This document shows, piece after piece, positions 54,212 to 63,702 of a stretch of 64,000 nucleotides of DNA. Source of the DNA: Streptomyces monashensis (lineage in GTDB: Bacteria > Actinomycetota > Actinomycetes > Streptomycetales > Streptomycetaceae); contig NZ_MLYO01000016.1 in assembly GCF_001866665.1 (NCBI RefSeq), forward strand, positions 186,001 to 250,000, given 5' to 3'. The position numbers were made by a program, and so were the translations under genes. Within the stretch, counting starts at the first letter, position 1; each line of letters starts with the position of its first letter. Below the pieces are notes generated by a model. The model was not told where the DNA came from. It made no database searches and saw nothing but the letters and a program-made list of their open reading frames with translations.

Positions 54212-55176
54212 GTGGACTCCTCTCCCCGTCCGAAGCCCATGATCCTGCCCTGGAACAGGGTGACGACGCAGATCAGCAGGGTCAGAATGACGGCGCCGGC
54301 GCTGCCGGAGCCGTAGTCCTGGCTGGCGCCGAGGGCGGTCTTGTAGAGGACCATGAGGGGTGTCTGGCCCCAGGTGGCGCGGGTGGTGATGAGGTTGTAG
54401 AACTCGTCGAAGGCCTGGTACGCGGCGATGAGCAGCAGCAGGATCACCGCGGTGGAGGTGGCGCGCAGCTGGGGCAGCGTGATGTACCGGAAGGTCTGCC
54501 AGCCGCGCCTGGCGCCGTCGATGGCGGCGGCCTCGTACAGCTCGCCGGGGATGTTCTGCAGGGCCGCGAGGAAGAGGATCATGTAGAAACCGGACTGCAG
54601 CCACAGGCGTACGGTCACGACGACCAGCCAGTACCAGGGCGGGCTCGGGTTGGACACCCAGGCGATGTTGTCGACGCCGAACCAGCCGACGACCGTGTTC
54701 GCCAGGCCGAAGCGGACGCCGTTGAACAGGGACATCTTCCAGATCAGCGCGGCGGCGACATAGCTGCACGCGGTCGGCAGGAAGAACACCGAGCGGAAGA
54801 AGGCGCGCAGGAGGCGCAGCCGGTGCACCAGCAGGGCGAGGCCGAGGGCGAGCGCCCAGGTGGTCGGCACGATGAACGCGGCGAACACGGTGAACGTCAC
54901 CAGGGATCCGGTGAAGTCGCTGTTCGACAGCATGTGCCGGTAGTTGTCGAGGCCGACGAAGTGGCTCGGGGTGACGGTGAAGCGGGCGTCGTAGAAGCTG
55001 AGCCAGACGCTCCAGACGATGGGGACGAAGACGAAGATCACCAGGCCGATGAGGAACGGGCCGGTGAAGAGCCAGAAGTTGAGGGTCCGGTTCGCGCCGA
55101 GACCCTGCCGCGGCCGGGCCTTGGCGGGCCCGGCCGGGGCGGAGCGGGCGATGCCGCGGGTGGTGGTGGTCGACAT
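54208..55176 (-). CDS. Sugar ABC transporter permease (MalF/LacF type)
   Basis: 322 residues. Basic N-terminal tail (ARSAPAGPAKARPRQGLGA) then six helices beginning LNFWLFTGPFLIGLVIFVF; the EAA loop is GELYEAAAIDGARRGWQTF. It pairs with the downstream permease to form the channel. ATG 55176, 20 bases after the binding-protein stop, is preceded by a ribosome site within GGACCCCGAC. It is closely spaced, so translationally linked. Confidence 0.93.
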   Translation of the reverse strand: MSTTTTRGIARSAPAGPAKARPRQGLGANRTLNFWLFTGPFLIGLVIFVFVPIVWSVWLSFYDARFTVTPSHFVGLDNYRHMLSNSDFTGSLVTFTVFAAFIVPTTWALALGLALLVHRLRLLRAFFRSVFFLPTACSYVAAALIWKMSLFNGVRFGLANTVVGWFGVDNIAWVSNPSPPWYWLVVVTVRLWLQSGFYMILFLAALQNIPGELYEAAAIDGARRGWQTFRYITLPQLRATSTAVILLLLIAAYQAFDEFYNLITTRATWGQTPLMVLYKTALGASQDYGSGSAGAVILTLLICVVTLFQGRIMGFGRGEEST

Positions 55177-55196
55177 GTCGGGGTCCGTCCGCCGGC

Positions 55197-56459
55197 CTAT
55201 CCGAACAGCTTCTTCAGCTCGCGGCCGACCGTCCGGTCGGCCTTGTCGAGGGCGGCCTCCGGGTCACCGCCCTTGCGTACGCAGTCGGCGATGACGGAGT
55301 CCCAGGCGCTCCACATGGCCTGCGTCCAGCCGATGTTGTCGAAGTGGCCGTAGGTGTTGAACAGCTTCACGCCCTCGGCGGGCAGGCCCGACTTGAGCTT
55401 GTCGGCCCGGGCGGCGATCGACGTGCGCGGCGGGATGTGGAAGCCGTAGGAGGTGGCGAAGTCCTCCTGGTACTGCTTCTGGTCGATCCACAGCCACTTC
55501 ACGTACTCCTTGGCCGCGTCCACGTCGCCGCCCTTGGCGTTGACGAACATCGACCAGCCGCCGTTGTAGACCGACGGCCTGCCCTTGCTGCCGACCTTCG
55601 GGAAGGGCAGGACACCGAGGTCGTCGCCGAGCGCCTGCTGCATCACGGGCATCGCCCACATGCCGCAGAACTGGATCGCGCACAGCCCCTGGCTGATCGC
55701 GGACGGGTCCCAGAAGTCGGCCGGGGCGTCCAGCAGCAGGCTGCCGCTGGTGAACAGCTTGCGCAGTTGCCGCAGGCCCTCGACGACCCCGTCGGTGTGG
55801 TAGCCGATCTCGTTCTTCGCGGTGAGGGTCTCGGCGCCGGCCGACCAGATCAGGGGTGCCTCGACGGCGTGTAGGTCGTTGCCGAGGAAGAGGCCCTTGA
55901 CCTTGGGGGTGGTGAGCTTGGCGGCGGCCTCGATCAGCTCCTCCAGGGTGGTCGGCACCGCGACGTTCGCCTTCTGCAGCATCGACTTGCGGTAGAAGAG
56001 GAACTGCGGGTCGTCGATCATGCGGACGCCGTAGATCTTGCCGTCGTAGCTGTGCGAGGCGATGTCGGCCGGGTTGAAGTCGTCCTTGACCGGCTCGATG
56101 ATGTCCGTCAGGTCCGCCACCTGGCCGCTCTTGACCAGCTGGATCTGCGGGTGGAACTCGAAGACGTCGGGTGCCTGCTGGGTGAGCAGGGCGGCGAAGA
56201 GCTTGGTCTCGTAGTCGGCGCCGGTGATCCACTGCGTGGACACGCCGGCCTTCGAGTAGGCCTTCGCGTACCGCTTGACGGCCTGCTCCACACCGGCCTC
56301 GCCGTAGGCGTGGAAGTACTGCTGCAGCTGCTTGCCCGAACCGCCGCCCCCACGCCCGTTGTTGCTGCCGCACGCGGCGAGCGGGGCGGCGACGGCCAGG
56401 CCGGCGGCGGCCCGGAGTAGCGTACGGCGGTCCCAGTGGCTGTTGCTCTGTGCCGACAT
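55197..56459 (-). CDS. Sugar-binding lipoprotein of the ABC importer
   Basis: 420 residues. N-terminus WDRRTLLRAAAGLAVAAPLAAC has a twin-arginine-like start and a lipobox, so it is an exported lipoprotein. The mature part is a CUT1-type solute-binding protein: QYFHAYGEAGVEQAVKRYAK, LTQQAPDVFEFHPQIQLVKS, YGVRMIDDPQFLFYRKSML and GGWSMFVNAKGGDVDAAKEY. It captures an oligosaccharide for the two permeases; the downstream beta-galactosidase indicates galactose-containing ligands. Its own promoter with a shared operator-like element lies upstream. Confidence 0.93.
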   Translation of the reverse strand: MSAQSNSHWDRRTLLRAAAGLAVAAPLAACGSNNGRGGGGSGKQLQQYFHAYGEAGVEQAVKRYAKAYSKAGVSTQWITGADYETKLFAALLTQQAPDVFEFHPQIQLVKSGQVADLTDIIEPVKDDFNPADIASHSYDGKIYGVRMIDDPQFLFYRKSMLQKANVAVPTTLEELIEAAAKLTTPKVKGLFLGNDLHAVEAPLIWSAGAETLTAKNEIGYHTDGVVEGLRQLRKLFTSGSLLLDAPADFWDPSAISQGLCAIQFCGMWAMPVMQQALGDDLGVLPFPKVGSKGRPSVYNGGWSMFVNAKGGDVDAAKEYVKWLWIDQKQYQEDFATSYGFHIPPRTSIAARADKLKSGLPAEGVKLFNTYGHFDNIGWTQAMWSAWDSVIADCVRKGGDPEAALDKADRTVGRELKKLFG

Positions 56460-56609
56460 GCTGACGTCCTTGTCTTTCGAGTACGGCGGGCGGCTCGGTG
56501 CGGGGACGTTAACCTTCGGCTAACACTTCGGCAAGGGGTTGGACGAAGTCCGTTCGAAGAGTTGTATCCGGTTCGGGATCGCGAACGGAGCGTCGGGGCA
56601 CGGGAGATG
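56460..56609 (-). promoter_or_regulatory. Promoter of the galactoside importer operon
   Basis: On the minus strand -35-like TTGCCG (56529-56534) and -10-like TAACGT (56506-56511) are 17 bases apart, about 40 bases ahead of the ATG. The sequence CCAACCCCTTGCCGAA around the -35 box (56527-56542 on plus strand) matches 14 of 16 bases with the ROK promoter. A direct repeat of the 12-mer (TTAACCTTCGGC, TAACACTTCGGC) lies between the boxes. Likely ROK binding site. Confidence 0.6.
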
Positions 56610-56644
56610 AGGGCCGCCGGGCCAGGGGTGTGGCCGGCGGCCCT
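56610..56644 (-). terminator. Terminator hairpin after the GH30 gene
   Basis: Perfect 11-base arms AGGGCCGCCGG (56610-56620) and CCGGCGGCCCT (56634-56644) with a 13-base loop, 32 bases after the GH30 stop codon. No U-run. It separates the ROK-GH30 unit from the importer operon, which then starts from its own promoter. Confidence 0.65.
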
Positions 56645-56675
56645 CGGCCGGGGGAGGGCGGAACGAAGGAGGGGA

Positions 56676-58535
56676 CTACTGCCGGGACCAGGCCTCGTCG
56701 GCGCCGCCGTTGCAGTGGTGGAGGATCACCTCGCTGCCGTCCGCGGTGGCCTGCCCGCCGACGTCGAGGCACAGGCCCGACGCCTCGTTCACGATCTGCC
56801 CGTTGCCGTTCAGCAGCCACCGCCGGGTGCCGTCACCCGTGGCCGCGGCGCTCACGGTCAGCCCCGAACCGTCCGCCGTCAGATAGCCGTTGGCACCCTT
56901 CAGCGTGCCCCGGGCGTCGTACGACCACGCCTGGTCCGCCGTCCCCGTGCACGCGGTGATCGCGGCCCCCGAGGCGTCGGCGGTCAGGCACTTGCCGGAC
57001 TGCCGGCCGGCCAGGGCGCCGGTGAGCGCCGAACCGCCGTGGCCGCTCCCTGACTTCCGGTCGAGGACGTACGTCGTGATCGAACGGGCGGCGAGCGTCG
57101 TGGACATGGTCCCGGCGCGCACCGAGGGCCTCGCGACCCGCGCCCAGTCCTCGCTCGCGGAGGTCCGCACGGCCTGCGTCGCCCGCACCGGGGCCGCGCT
57201 GTTGAAGTGCAGGTTCAGCGCGGTGCCGGTCGTGTTGTGGTTGTTCACCACGACCACCCACTGCCCGCCCCGGTCGTACGACGACACCTCCACGCCGTCC
57301 GGCGCCCCGGTCACGTCGTGCGCGACCGCGCCGGGCCGGACGAACTTGCTGTACTGGCCGAGCGCGTAGTAGCGCTTGGTGAAGTACAGGCGCTGGTCGC
57401 CGTTCGTCGCGTAGTCGGGGTCGTAGTAGATCAGGCCGTCGTTCCAGCCCTCGTCGTTCCTCGCGGTCGGGCTGGTGCCGTACCCGCTCGCCAGCGCCAC
57501 CCACCACTGGAACGCCGAGTCGTGGGAGGTCGCGAAGTCCTTGTAGATGATCCGCGACATCAGCAGGGCGTTGTCGATCGTCGGGTCGTACTCCTGGTTC
57601 CAGCCCGTCGTGCCCTTGCCGAAGCAGCAGATCTCGGTGGCCCAGGAGGCCTTGCCGAGCGACCTCGACGTCTCGTAGACATTGCCGAGCCGGCCGTCGT
57701 CCGGGTCGTCGTACGTGTGATGGGCGAGCCTGGCGACGTACGGGGCGGTGCCCGGCTGGGACATCCACTGCGGCACTTCGCTCGTGAACTGCGTCGTCCT
57801 GCTGGATTCGTCCGCGATGACCGACGTCTTCTGGTGCCGGGCCCGCTGCTCGGCGCCGAGCGCGCGCACGATGTCGTCGCGCTGGTCCACCGGGACCGGC
57901 ATGCCCTCCTGGCCGCAGTCGGCGAAGCTGTTGTCGGGCTCGTTGAACGGGCTGATGTAGTCCAGCCGTACGCCCTGGCGCGCGAAGTGATCGGTCACGT
58001 CGGCGACGTACTTCGCGAAGTCGGTCTCGTTCCCGGCCTTCAACTGCCCGCCGCAGCTCTTGCCGTTGGCCGTCCACCGCGCGGGCGCGCTGTTGACGAA
58101 GCCGATCAGGTCCTCGACCTTGTACTTCGCGGCGTACGCCAGGAACGTCCGGCCGCCCTTGTCCCTGCTCCAGTCGTAGGAGCCGTCGGCCTTGAGGAAG
58201 TCCTCGGCGGCGCGGGCCGGGGTGGTGACGGCGGTGCCGCCGCCACCGATGTTGTAGCGGTACGCGCTGAGGTCCAACCCCTGTGCGGAGAAGAGGAGTC
58301 GGGCGACCCTGGCCTGCACCTTCGGGTCGAAGTGCGTCAGGTCGTTGACCCACCAGGCGCCCGAGGCGCCGATGTCGTCGATGGTCTGGGCGGCGTGCGG
58401 GGAGACCTCGGCGGCGGCCGGGGCGGTGGCCCGGACGGTGGTGGCGCTCGCGGGCGGGGAGGCGAGGAGGGCGGCGCCGAAGGCCAGCGCGGCCGGGACC
58501 GCGAGCAGCGGGGATCTCTTGCGGGGGTGAGACAC
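56676..58535 (-). CDS. Secreted GH30 glycosidase with ricin-type lectin domain (beta-1,6-galactanase-like)
   Basis: 619 residues. Signal peptide PLLAVPAALAFGAALLASPPASA. The GH30 barrel contains TIDDIGASGAWWVND, the acid/base Glu in ISPFNEPDNSF and the nucleophile Glu in WATEICCFGKG, then a beta-domain (YYALGQYSKFVRPGAVAHDV). The last 130 residues form a CBM13/ricin-B beta-trefoil with QxW-like repeats DQAWSYD, TRRWLLN and DEAWSRQ. The GASGAWW start is that of GH30 endo-beta-1,6-galactanase-like enzymes; glucosylceramidase or xylanase activity is less likely. GTG 58535 is favoured over ATG 58541 by GGAAGG at 7 bases. It is 17 bases after the ROK gene, in one operon. Confidence 0.87.
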   Translation of the reverse strand: MSHPRKRSPLLAVPAALAFGAALLASPPASATTVRATAPAAAEVSPHAAQTIDDIGASGAWWVNDLTHFDPKVQARVARLLFSAQGLDLSAYRYNIGGGGTAVTTPARAAEDFLKADGSYDWSRDKGGRTFLAYAAKYKVEDLIGFVNSAPARWTANGKSCGGQLKAGNETDFAKYVADVTDHFARQGVRLDYISPFNEPDNSFADCGQEGMPVPVDQRDDIVRALGAEQRARHQKTSVIADESSRTTQFTSEVPQWMSQPGTAPYVARLAHHTYDDPDDGRLGNVYETSRSLGKASWATEICCFGKGTTGWNQEYDPTIDNALLMSRIIYKDFATSHDSAFQWWVALASGYGTSPTARNDEGWNDGLIYYDPDYATNGDQRLYFTKRYYALGQYSKFVRPGAVAHDVTGAPDGVEVSSYDRGGQWVVVVNNHNTTGTALNLHFNSAAPVRATQAVRTSASEDWARVARPSVRAGTMSTTLAARSITTYVLDRKSGSGHGGSALTGALAGRQSGKCLTADASGAAITACTGTADQAWSYDARGTLKGANGYLTADGSGLTVSAAATGDGTRRWLLNGNGQIVNEASGLCLDVGGQATADGSEVILHHCNGGADEAWSRQ

Positions 58536-58552
58536 GTGCATCCCTTCCGTCG

Positions 58553-59827
58553 TCACGAAGGCGGTGCGGTACGGCTCCTTGCGAGGGTGGTGCGTGGGGC
58601 GGTGCTCTTCGTGGTGCCCCTGGTGGTGCCCTGCCGCTGCCCGGCCGACTGCAGGGCCCCCTCCAGCGCGAACGTGGCCGCGCCGAGGGAGACCGGGTCG
58701 GTGGGGATCGGGGACAGGACGATCTCGGTGGCGGCCAGCGGCCGGCGCAGCGCGTGCCGGGCGACGGCCCGGCGGACCTCGTCGAGCAGTGGCGTGCCGA
58801 GCCGGGCGGCGACCCAGCTGCTGAGCACGACCACTTCGGGGTTGAGCAGGTTGATCAGATCGGAGATGCCGGCCCCGAGGTAGCGCGCCGTGTCCCGGAC
58901 CACCTTGAGCGCCACCGGATCGCCCGCGGCGACTGCGCGGGCCAGCGCGTCGATCGTGGCGGTCTGGTCCTCGGGGTGCAACAGCGCGGAGCGCGGGCTC
59001 AGTTCGCGCAGATTCTGCATGATGCCGGGCGCACCGACGTAGGTCTCGACACAGCCGTGGTTGCCGCAGTGGCACAGCCGGCCGTCCAGCACGAGCGTGG
59101 TGTGGCCCCACTCGCCGGCACTGTTGCTCACCCCCCGGTGCAGCCCGCCGCCGAGGGCCAGTCCGGCCCCGACGCCCGTGCCCAGATTGACCACCACCGT
59201 GTCGCCGCGACCGCGCGCGGCTCCGAACCACAGCTCGGCCACCGTGCAGGCGCGCAGCGGGTTGTCCAGGTACAGGGGGTACGCGATGTGTTCGGCGAGC
59301 AGGTCGAGGAACGGCACGTCGTGCCAGTCCCAGTTGGGCGCGTATTCGGCGACACCGCTGTCCCGGTCCACCTGGCCGGGCACGCTCACCCCGACACCGA
59401 GCACCCGGGCCGCCTCGACCCCGGCCTGCGCCATCACCGCGCCGACGGCGGCGGCGACATGGCCCACCACCTGCTCGGGACGGCTGTCGCCGGGCCGCAT
59501 GTCCTCGTCGGCGCGGGCCAGTACGTCGAGCGCCAGGTCGAACAGCTCGACATGGACGTAGGTCTCCGCGATGTCCACCCCGATCAGCGCGCCGCCCGAG
59601 GCGTTGACGGCCACCAGACCGCGGGGCCGGCCACCCGCCGAGTCCTCGAACCCCACCTCGGTGATCATGCGCAGGTCCAGCAGCTCGCCGACCAGTGTGG
59701 CGACGGTGGCCAGACTCAGCCCGGTGGCGGCCGCCAACTCCTGCCGGGAGGTGGGAGACTCGGCGATGATCTGGCGCAGCACCTCGTAGCGGTTCGCGGT
59801 GCGGATGTCACGCGATGTGCGCTTCAC
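58553..59827 (-). CDS. ROK-family transcriptional repressor
   Basis: 424 residues. An N-terminal winged helix (RYEVLRQIIAESPTSRQELA, ATGLSLATVATLVGELLDL) precedes a ROK sugar-kinase-like domain with ALIGVDIAETYVHVELFDL, VVVNLGTGVGAGLALGGG and the zinc motif CHCGNHGCVETY. It presumably senses a sugar, such as galactose or an oligosaccharide, and represses its own operon with GH30 and the neighbouring importer. The Ser/Thr/Arg-rich C-terminal tail (TTRGTTKSTAPRTT) is unusual. GTG 59827 is preceded by GGGAGGGG. The start of this gene is 139 bases from the end of the alditol oxidase gene. Confidence 0.93.
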   Translation of the reverse strand: MKRTSRDIRTANRYEVLRQIIAESPTSRQELAAATGLSLATVATLVGELLDLRMITEVGFEDSAGGRPRGLVAVNASGGALIGVDIAETYVHVELFDLALDVLARADEDMRPGDSRPEQVVGHVAAAVGAVMAQAGVEAARVLGVGVSVPGQVDRDSGVAEYAPNWDWHDVPFLDLLAEHIAYPLYLDNPLRACTVAELWFGAARGRGDTVVVNLGTGVGAGLALGGGLHRGVSNSAGEWGHTTLVLDGRLCHCGNHGCVETYVGAPGIMQNLRELSPRSALLHPEDQTATIDALARAVAAGDPVALKVVRDTARYLGAGISDLINLLNPEVVVLSSWVAARLGTPLLDEVRRAVARHALRRPLAATEIVLSPIPTDPVSLGAATFALEGALQSAGQRQGTTRGTTKSTAPRTTLARSRTAPPS

Positions 59828-59897
59828 GCGGCGGCCCCTCCCGTCCCGTCCAGATCCCGGCCCAGGCCGGAGCGGCAGCGGCACCGGCGTGGGCGTC

Positions 59898-59935
59898 AGG
59901 CTATGGGCTGCGGGCGGCTTTCGACAAGGGGTTAG
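59898..59935 (-). promoter_or_regulatory. Promoter of the ROK-GH30 operon
   Basis: Minus strand -35-like TTGTCG (59922-59927) and -10-like TAGCCT (59898-59903), 18 bases apart. The surrounding CTAACCCCTTGTCGAA (59920-59935) resembles the element at the importer promoter with only two purine/pyrimidine transitions. The shared location relative to -35 supports a common repressor. Confidence 0.6.
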
Positions 59936-59966
59936 GAAAGGGGGTGGAGGAAGTGATTGCGGCGGG

Positions 59967-61387
<1,421 letters not shown>

Positions 61388-62062
61388 ATGAGCCAGGAAC
61401 CGCTTCCCGCCCGCCTGCCCGTCACCGACCGCACCCGCCATCGCCGCCTGCGTGAGCAGGGCAGGCTCGAGCGGTCGGAGCTGGAGGCGGTTCTCGACGC
61501 CGGGTTCGTCTGCCACCTCGGCGTGGTGGTGGACGGACGGCCGGTCGTCGTGCCGACCGTGTACGGGCGCGACGAGCGGTGGCTGTATCTCCACGGGTCG
61601 GTGGCCGGCCGCAGTCTCGCCGGCGACACCCCGGTCTGCGTCACCGTCACGCACGTCGACGGACTGGTGCTCGCGCGGTCAGTCTTCGAGCACGGTGTCA
61701 ACTACCGCAGCGCCATGATCCACGGCACCGCCCGCAAGGTCACCGACCCCGACCGGAAGCTGGCGGGGCTGCGCCTGCTCACCGAGCACTCCGCGCCGGG
61801 ACAGTGGTCGTACGCCCGTCTCCCCAGCCGCAAGGAACTCGCGGCCACCACCCTCCTCGCCCTCTCCCTGGAGGAGGCCTCCGTCAAGATCCGCACCGGC
61901 GCCCCGGAGGACGGCGACGGACCCGACGCGGCGCTCGGCCTGTGGGCCGGCGTCCTGCCGCTGACCCCGCGCTGGGGCACCCCGCAGCCCGACCCGGCAC
62001 TGGCGCCCGGCATCGCCGTACCGGACCACATCGCACGCCGTGCGGGGACCCGGCACGGCTGA
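61388..62062 (+). CDS. Pyridoxamine 5'-phosphate oxidase-family (FMN-binding split barrel) protein
   Basis: 224 residues. Begins with a Arg-rich TDRTRHRRLREQGRLERSEL, then the split barrel VCHLGVVVDGRPVVVPTVYG, WLYLHGSVAGRSLAG, VCVTVTHVDGLVLARSVFEH and NYRSAMIHGTA, diagnostic of the Nim/PNPOx-like flavin-binding group. ARKVTDPDRKLAGLRLLTEH is also typical. It lacks the specific residues of true PdxH, so nitroimidazole- or general FMN reductase function is more likely. Leaderless ATG start. Upstream of a radical SAM gene by 58 bases. Confidence 0.86.
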   Translation: MSQEPLPARLPVTDRTRHRRLREQGRLERSELEAVLDAGFVCHLGVVVDGRPVVVPTVYGRDERWLYLHGSVAGRSLAGDTPVCVTVTHVDGLVLARSVFEHGVNYRSAMIHGTARKVTDPDRKLAGLRLLTEHSAPGQWSYARLPSRKELAATTLLALSLEEASVKIRTGAPEDGDGPDAALGLWAGVLPLTPRWGTPQPDPALAPGIAVPDHIARRAGTRHG

Positions 62063-62120
62063 TCCCGGAGCGGGGGCATACGGTGTGGGACATACGCCTG
62101 AACCGGGAGGAGACAGACGG

Positions 62121-63455
62121 ATGGGCAGTCGTACCGCGCTGGTCGAGGATCTGATGGAGCGGTTCCCGCAGGTGCCGCGGGAAGCCGTCTTCAAAGAGGA
62201 CCTGCTCCGCGGCGGCGTCGCCTTCGACCCGTCCGCCCTCAGCGACAACGAGAGCGGCGAGGTCAAGCCGAAGTCGTACTTCATCTTCTCCTTCGACCAC
62301 GGCACCCTGCCCGAGCTGGGCGAGGCCGCGCTGCGCCGGCCCCCGGAGGAGATCATCCTCACCGGCGGACCGTACGACCTGCGCCGCACCGTCGTCTCCG
62401 TACGGGTGAACCCCTCCTCGCCCTACCGGGTCGCCGCCGACGAGGACGGGCTGCTCGGGCTCTACCTCGACGGCCGGCGGATCGCGGACGTCGGCGTGCC
62501 GCCCATGCCGGAGTACTACCGGCACACCCTCTCCAACGGGAAGTCCGTGATGGAGGTCGCCCCGACCATCCAGTGGGGCTACCTGATCTACCTCACCGTC
62601 TTCCGGGTCTGCCAGTACTTCGGCGCCAAGGAGGAGTGCCAGTACTGCGACATCAACCACAACTGGCGCCAGCACAAGGCGGCCGGGCGGCCGTACACCG
62701 GCGTCAAGGACGTGGAGGAGGTCCTGGAGGCGCTGGAGATCATCGACCGGTACGACACCCAGAAGGCGTCCACCGCGTACACGCTGACCGGCGGCGCCAT
62801 CACCAAGACGGTCGCCGGGCGCGATGAGGCCGACTTCTACGGCCACTACGCCAAGGCCATCGAGGAGCGCTTCCCGGGCCGCTGGATCGGCAAGGTCGTC
62901 GCGCAGGCGCTGCCGCGTGACGACGTGCAGCGGTTCAAGGACTACGGCGTGCAGATCTACCACCCCAACTTCGAGGTGTGGGACCGCCGGCTGTTCGAGC
63001 TGTACTGCCCCGGCAAGGAGCGCTACGTCGGCCGCGACGAGTGGCACCGGCGGATCCTCGACTCCGCGGAGGTCTTCGGCGCGCGCAACGTGATCCCCAA
63101 CTTCGTGGCGGGCGTGGAGATGGCCGAGCCGTTCGGCTTCACGACCGTGGACGAGGCGATCGCCTCGACCACCGAGGGGCTGCGCTTCTTCATGTCGCAC
63201 GGCATCACGCCCCGCTTCACCACCTGGTGCCCGGAGCCGACCACCCCGCTCGGCAAGGCCAACCCGCAGGGCGCGCCGCTGGAGTACCACATCCGGCTGC
63301 TCCAGGCCTACCGGCAGACGATGGACGACTTCGGCCTCTCCTCGCCTCCCGGCTACGGCCCGCCCGGACCCGGCCGCGCGGTCTTCTCGGTCAGCTCCTT
63401 CATGGACAGCCTGCCCGCCGCCGACGAGCCCGCGAGCGAGCCGGCGGGACGCTGA
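62121..63455 (+). CDS. Radical SAM protein with an unusual CX8CX2C cluster motif
   Basis: 444 residues. The putative [4Fe-4S] motif is FRVCQYFGAKEECQYCDINH, i.e. Cys-X8-Cys-X2-Cys instead of CX3CX2C. The following pattern (IIDRYDTQKASTAYTLTGGA with the GGE-like GG, QIYHPNFEVWDRRLFELYCP with the substrate segment, NFVAGVEMAEPFGFTTVDEA) fits a radical SAM barrel. An N-terminal 130-residue region (SRTALVEDLMERFPQVPREA) precedes it. GGGAGGAG lies 14 bases ahead of ATG 62121. Function unknown; I know homologues only as conserved Streptomyces radical SAM proteins. Confidence 0.8.
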   Translation: MGSRTALVEDLMERFPQVPREAVFKEDLLRGGVAFDPSALSDNESGEVKPKSYFIFSFDHGTLPELGEAALRRPPEEIILTGGPYDLRRTVVSVRVNPSSPYRVAADEDGLLGLYLDGRRIADVGVPPMPEYYRHTLSNGKSVMEVAPTIQWGYLIYLTVFRVCQYFGAKEECQYCDINHNWRQHKAAGRPYTGVKDVEEVLEALEIIDRYDTQKASTAYTLTGGAITKTVAGRDEADFYGHYAKAIEERFPGRWIGKVVAQALPRDDVQRFKDYGVQIYHPNFEVWDRRLFELYCPGKERYVGRDEWHRRILDSAEVFGARNVIPNFVAGVEMAEPFGFTTVDEAIASTTEGLRFFMSHGITPRFTTWCPEPTTPLGKANPQGAPLEYHIRLLQAYRQTMDDFGLSSPPGYGPPGPGRAVFSVSSFMDSLPAADEPASEPAGR

Positions 63456-63500
63456 CGGAGCCGGCCGAACGGTGAGTGAACCGGCGGGACGGTGAGCGAT
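63430..63500 (+). repeat. Three imperfect ~20-bp tandem repeats across the radical SAM stop codon
   Basis: GAGCCGGCGGGACGCTGA, GAGCCGGCCGAACGGTGA and GAACCGGCGGGACGGTGA follow each other. The first contains the stop codon of the gene, and each copy reproduces an in-frame-like TGA. It looks like local duplication of the gene's 3' end. Confidence 0.6.
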
Positions 63501-63702
63501 ACGGCCTCCGCGTCCGTACCAGAGACGGGAGTCGGGGTTCGTCGCGGCACGCATCCGTCCCGCCACCATGCGTCACCGGGTGTGAACAGGCCGCTTGTCA
63601 GTTGTGTCGGGGTCGTGAAAGGCTCGGTGCTCTGCCGCGAGGTTCCCTGCAACTCCCTTTTCCCTATGGAGAGTTGACCTCGCTCGTGGATGCAGGAGTC
63701 CC

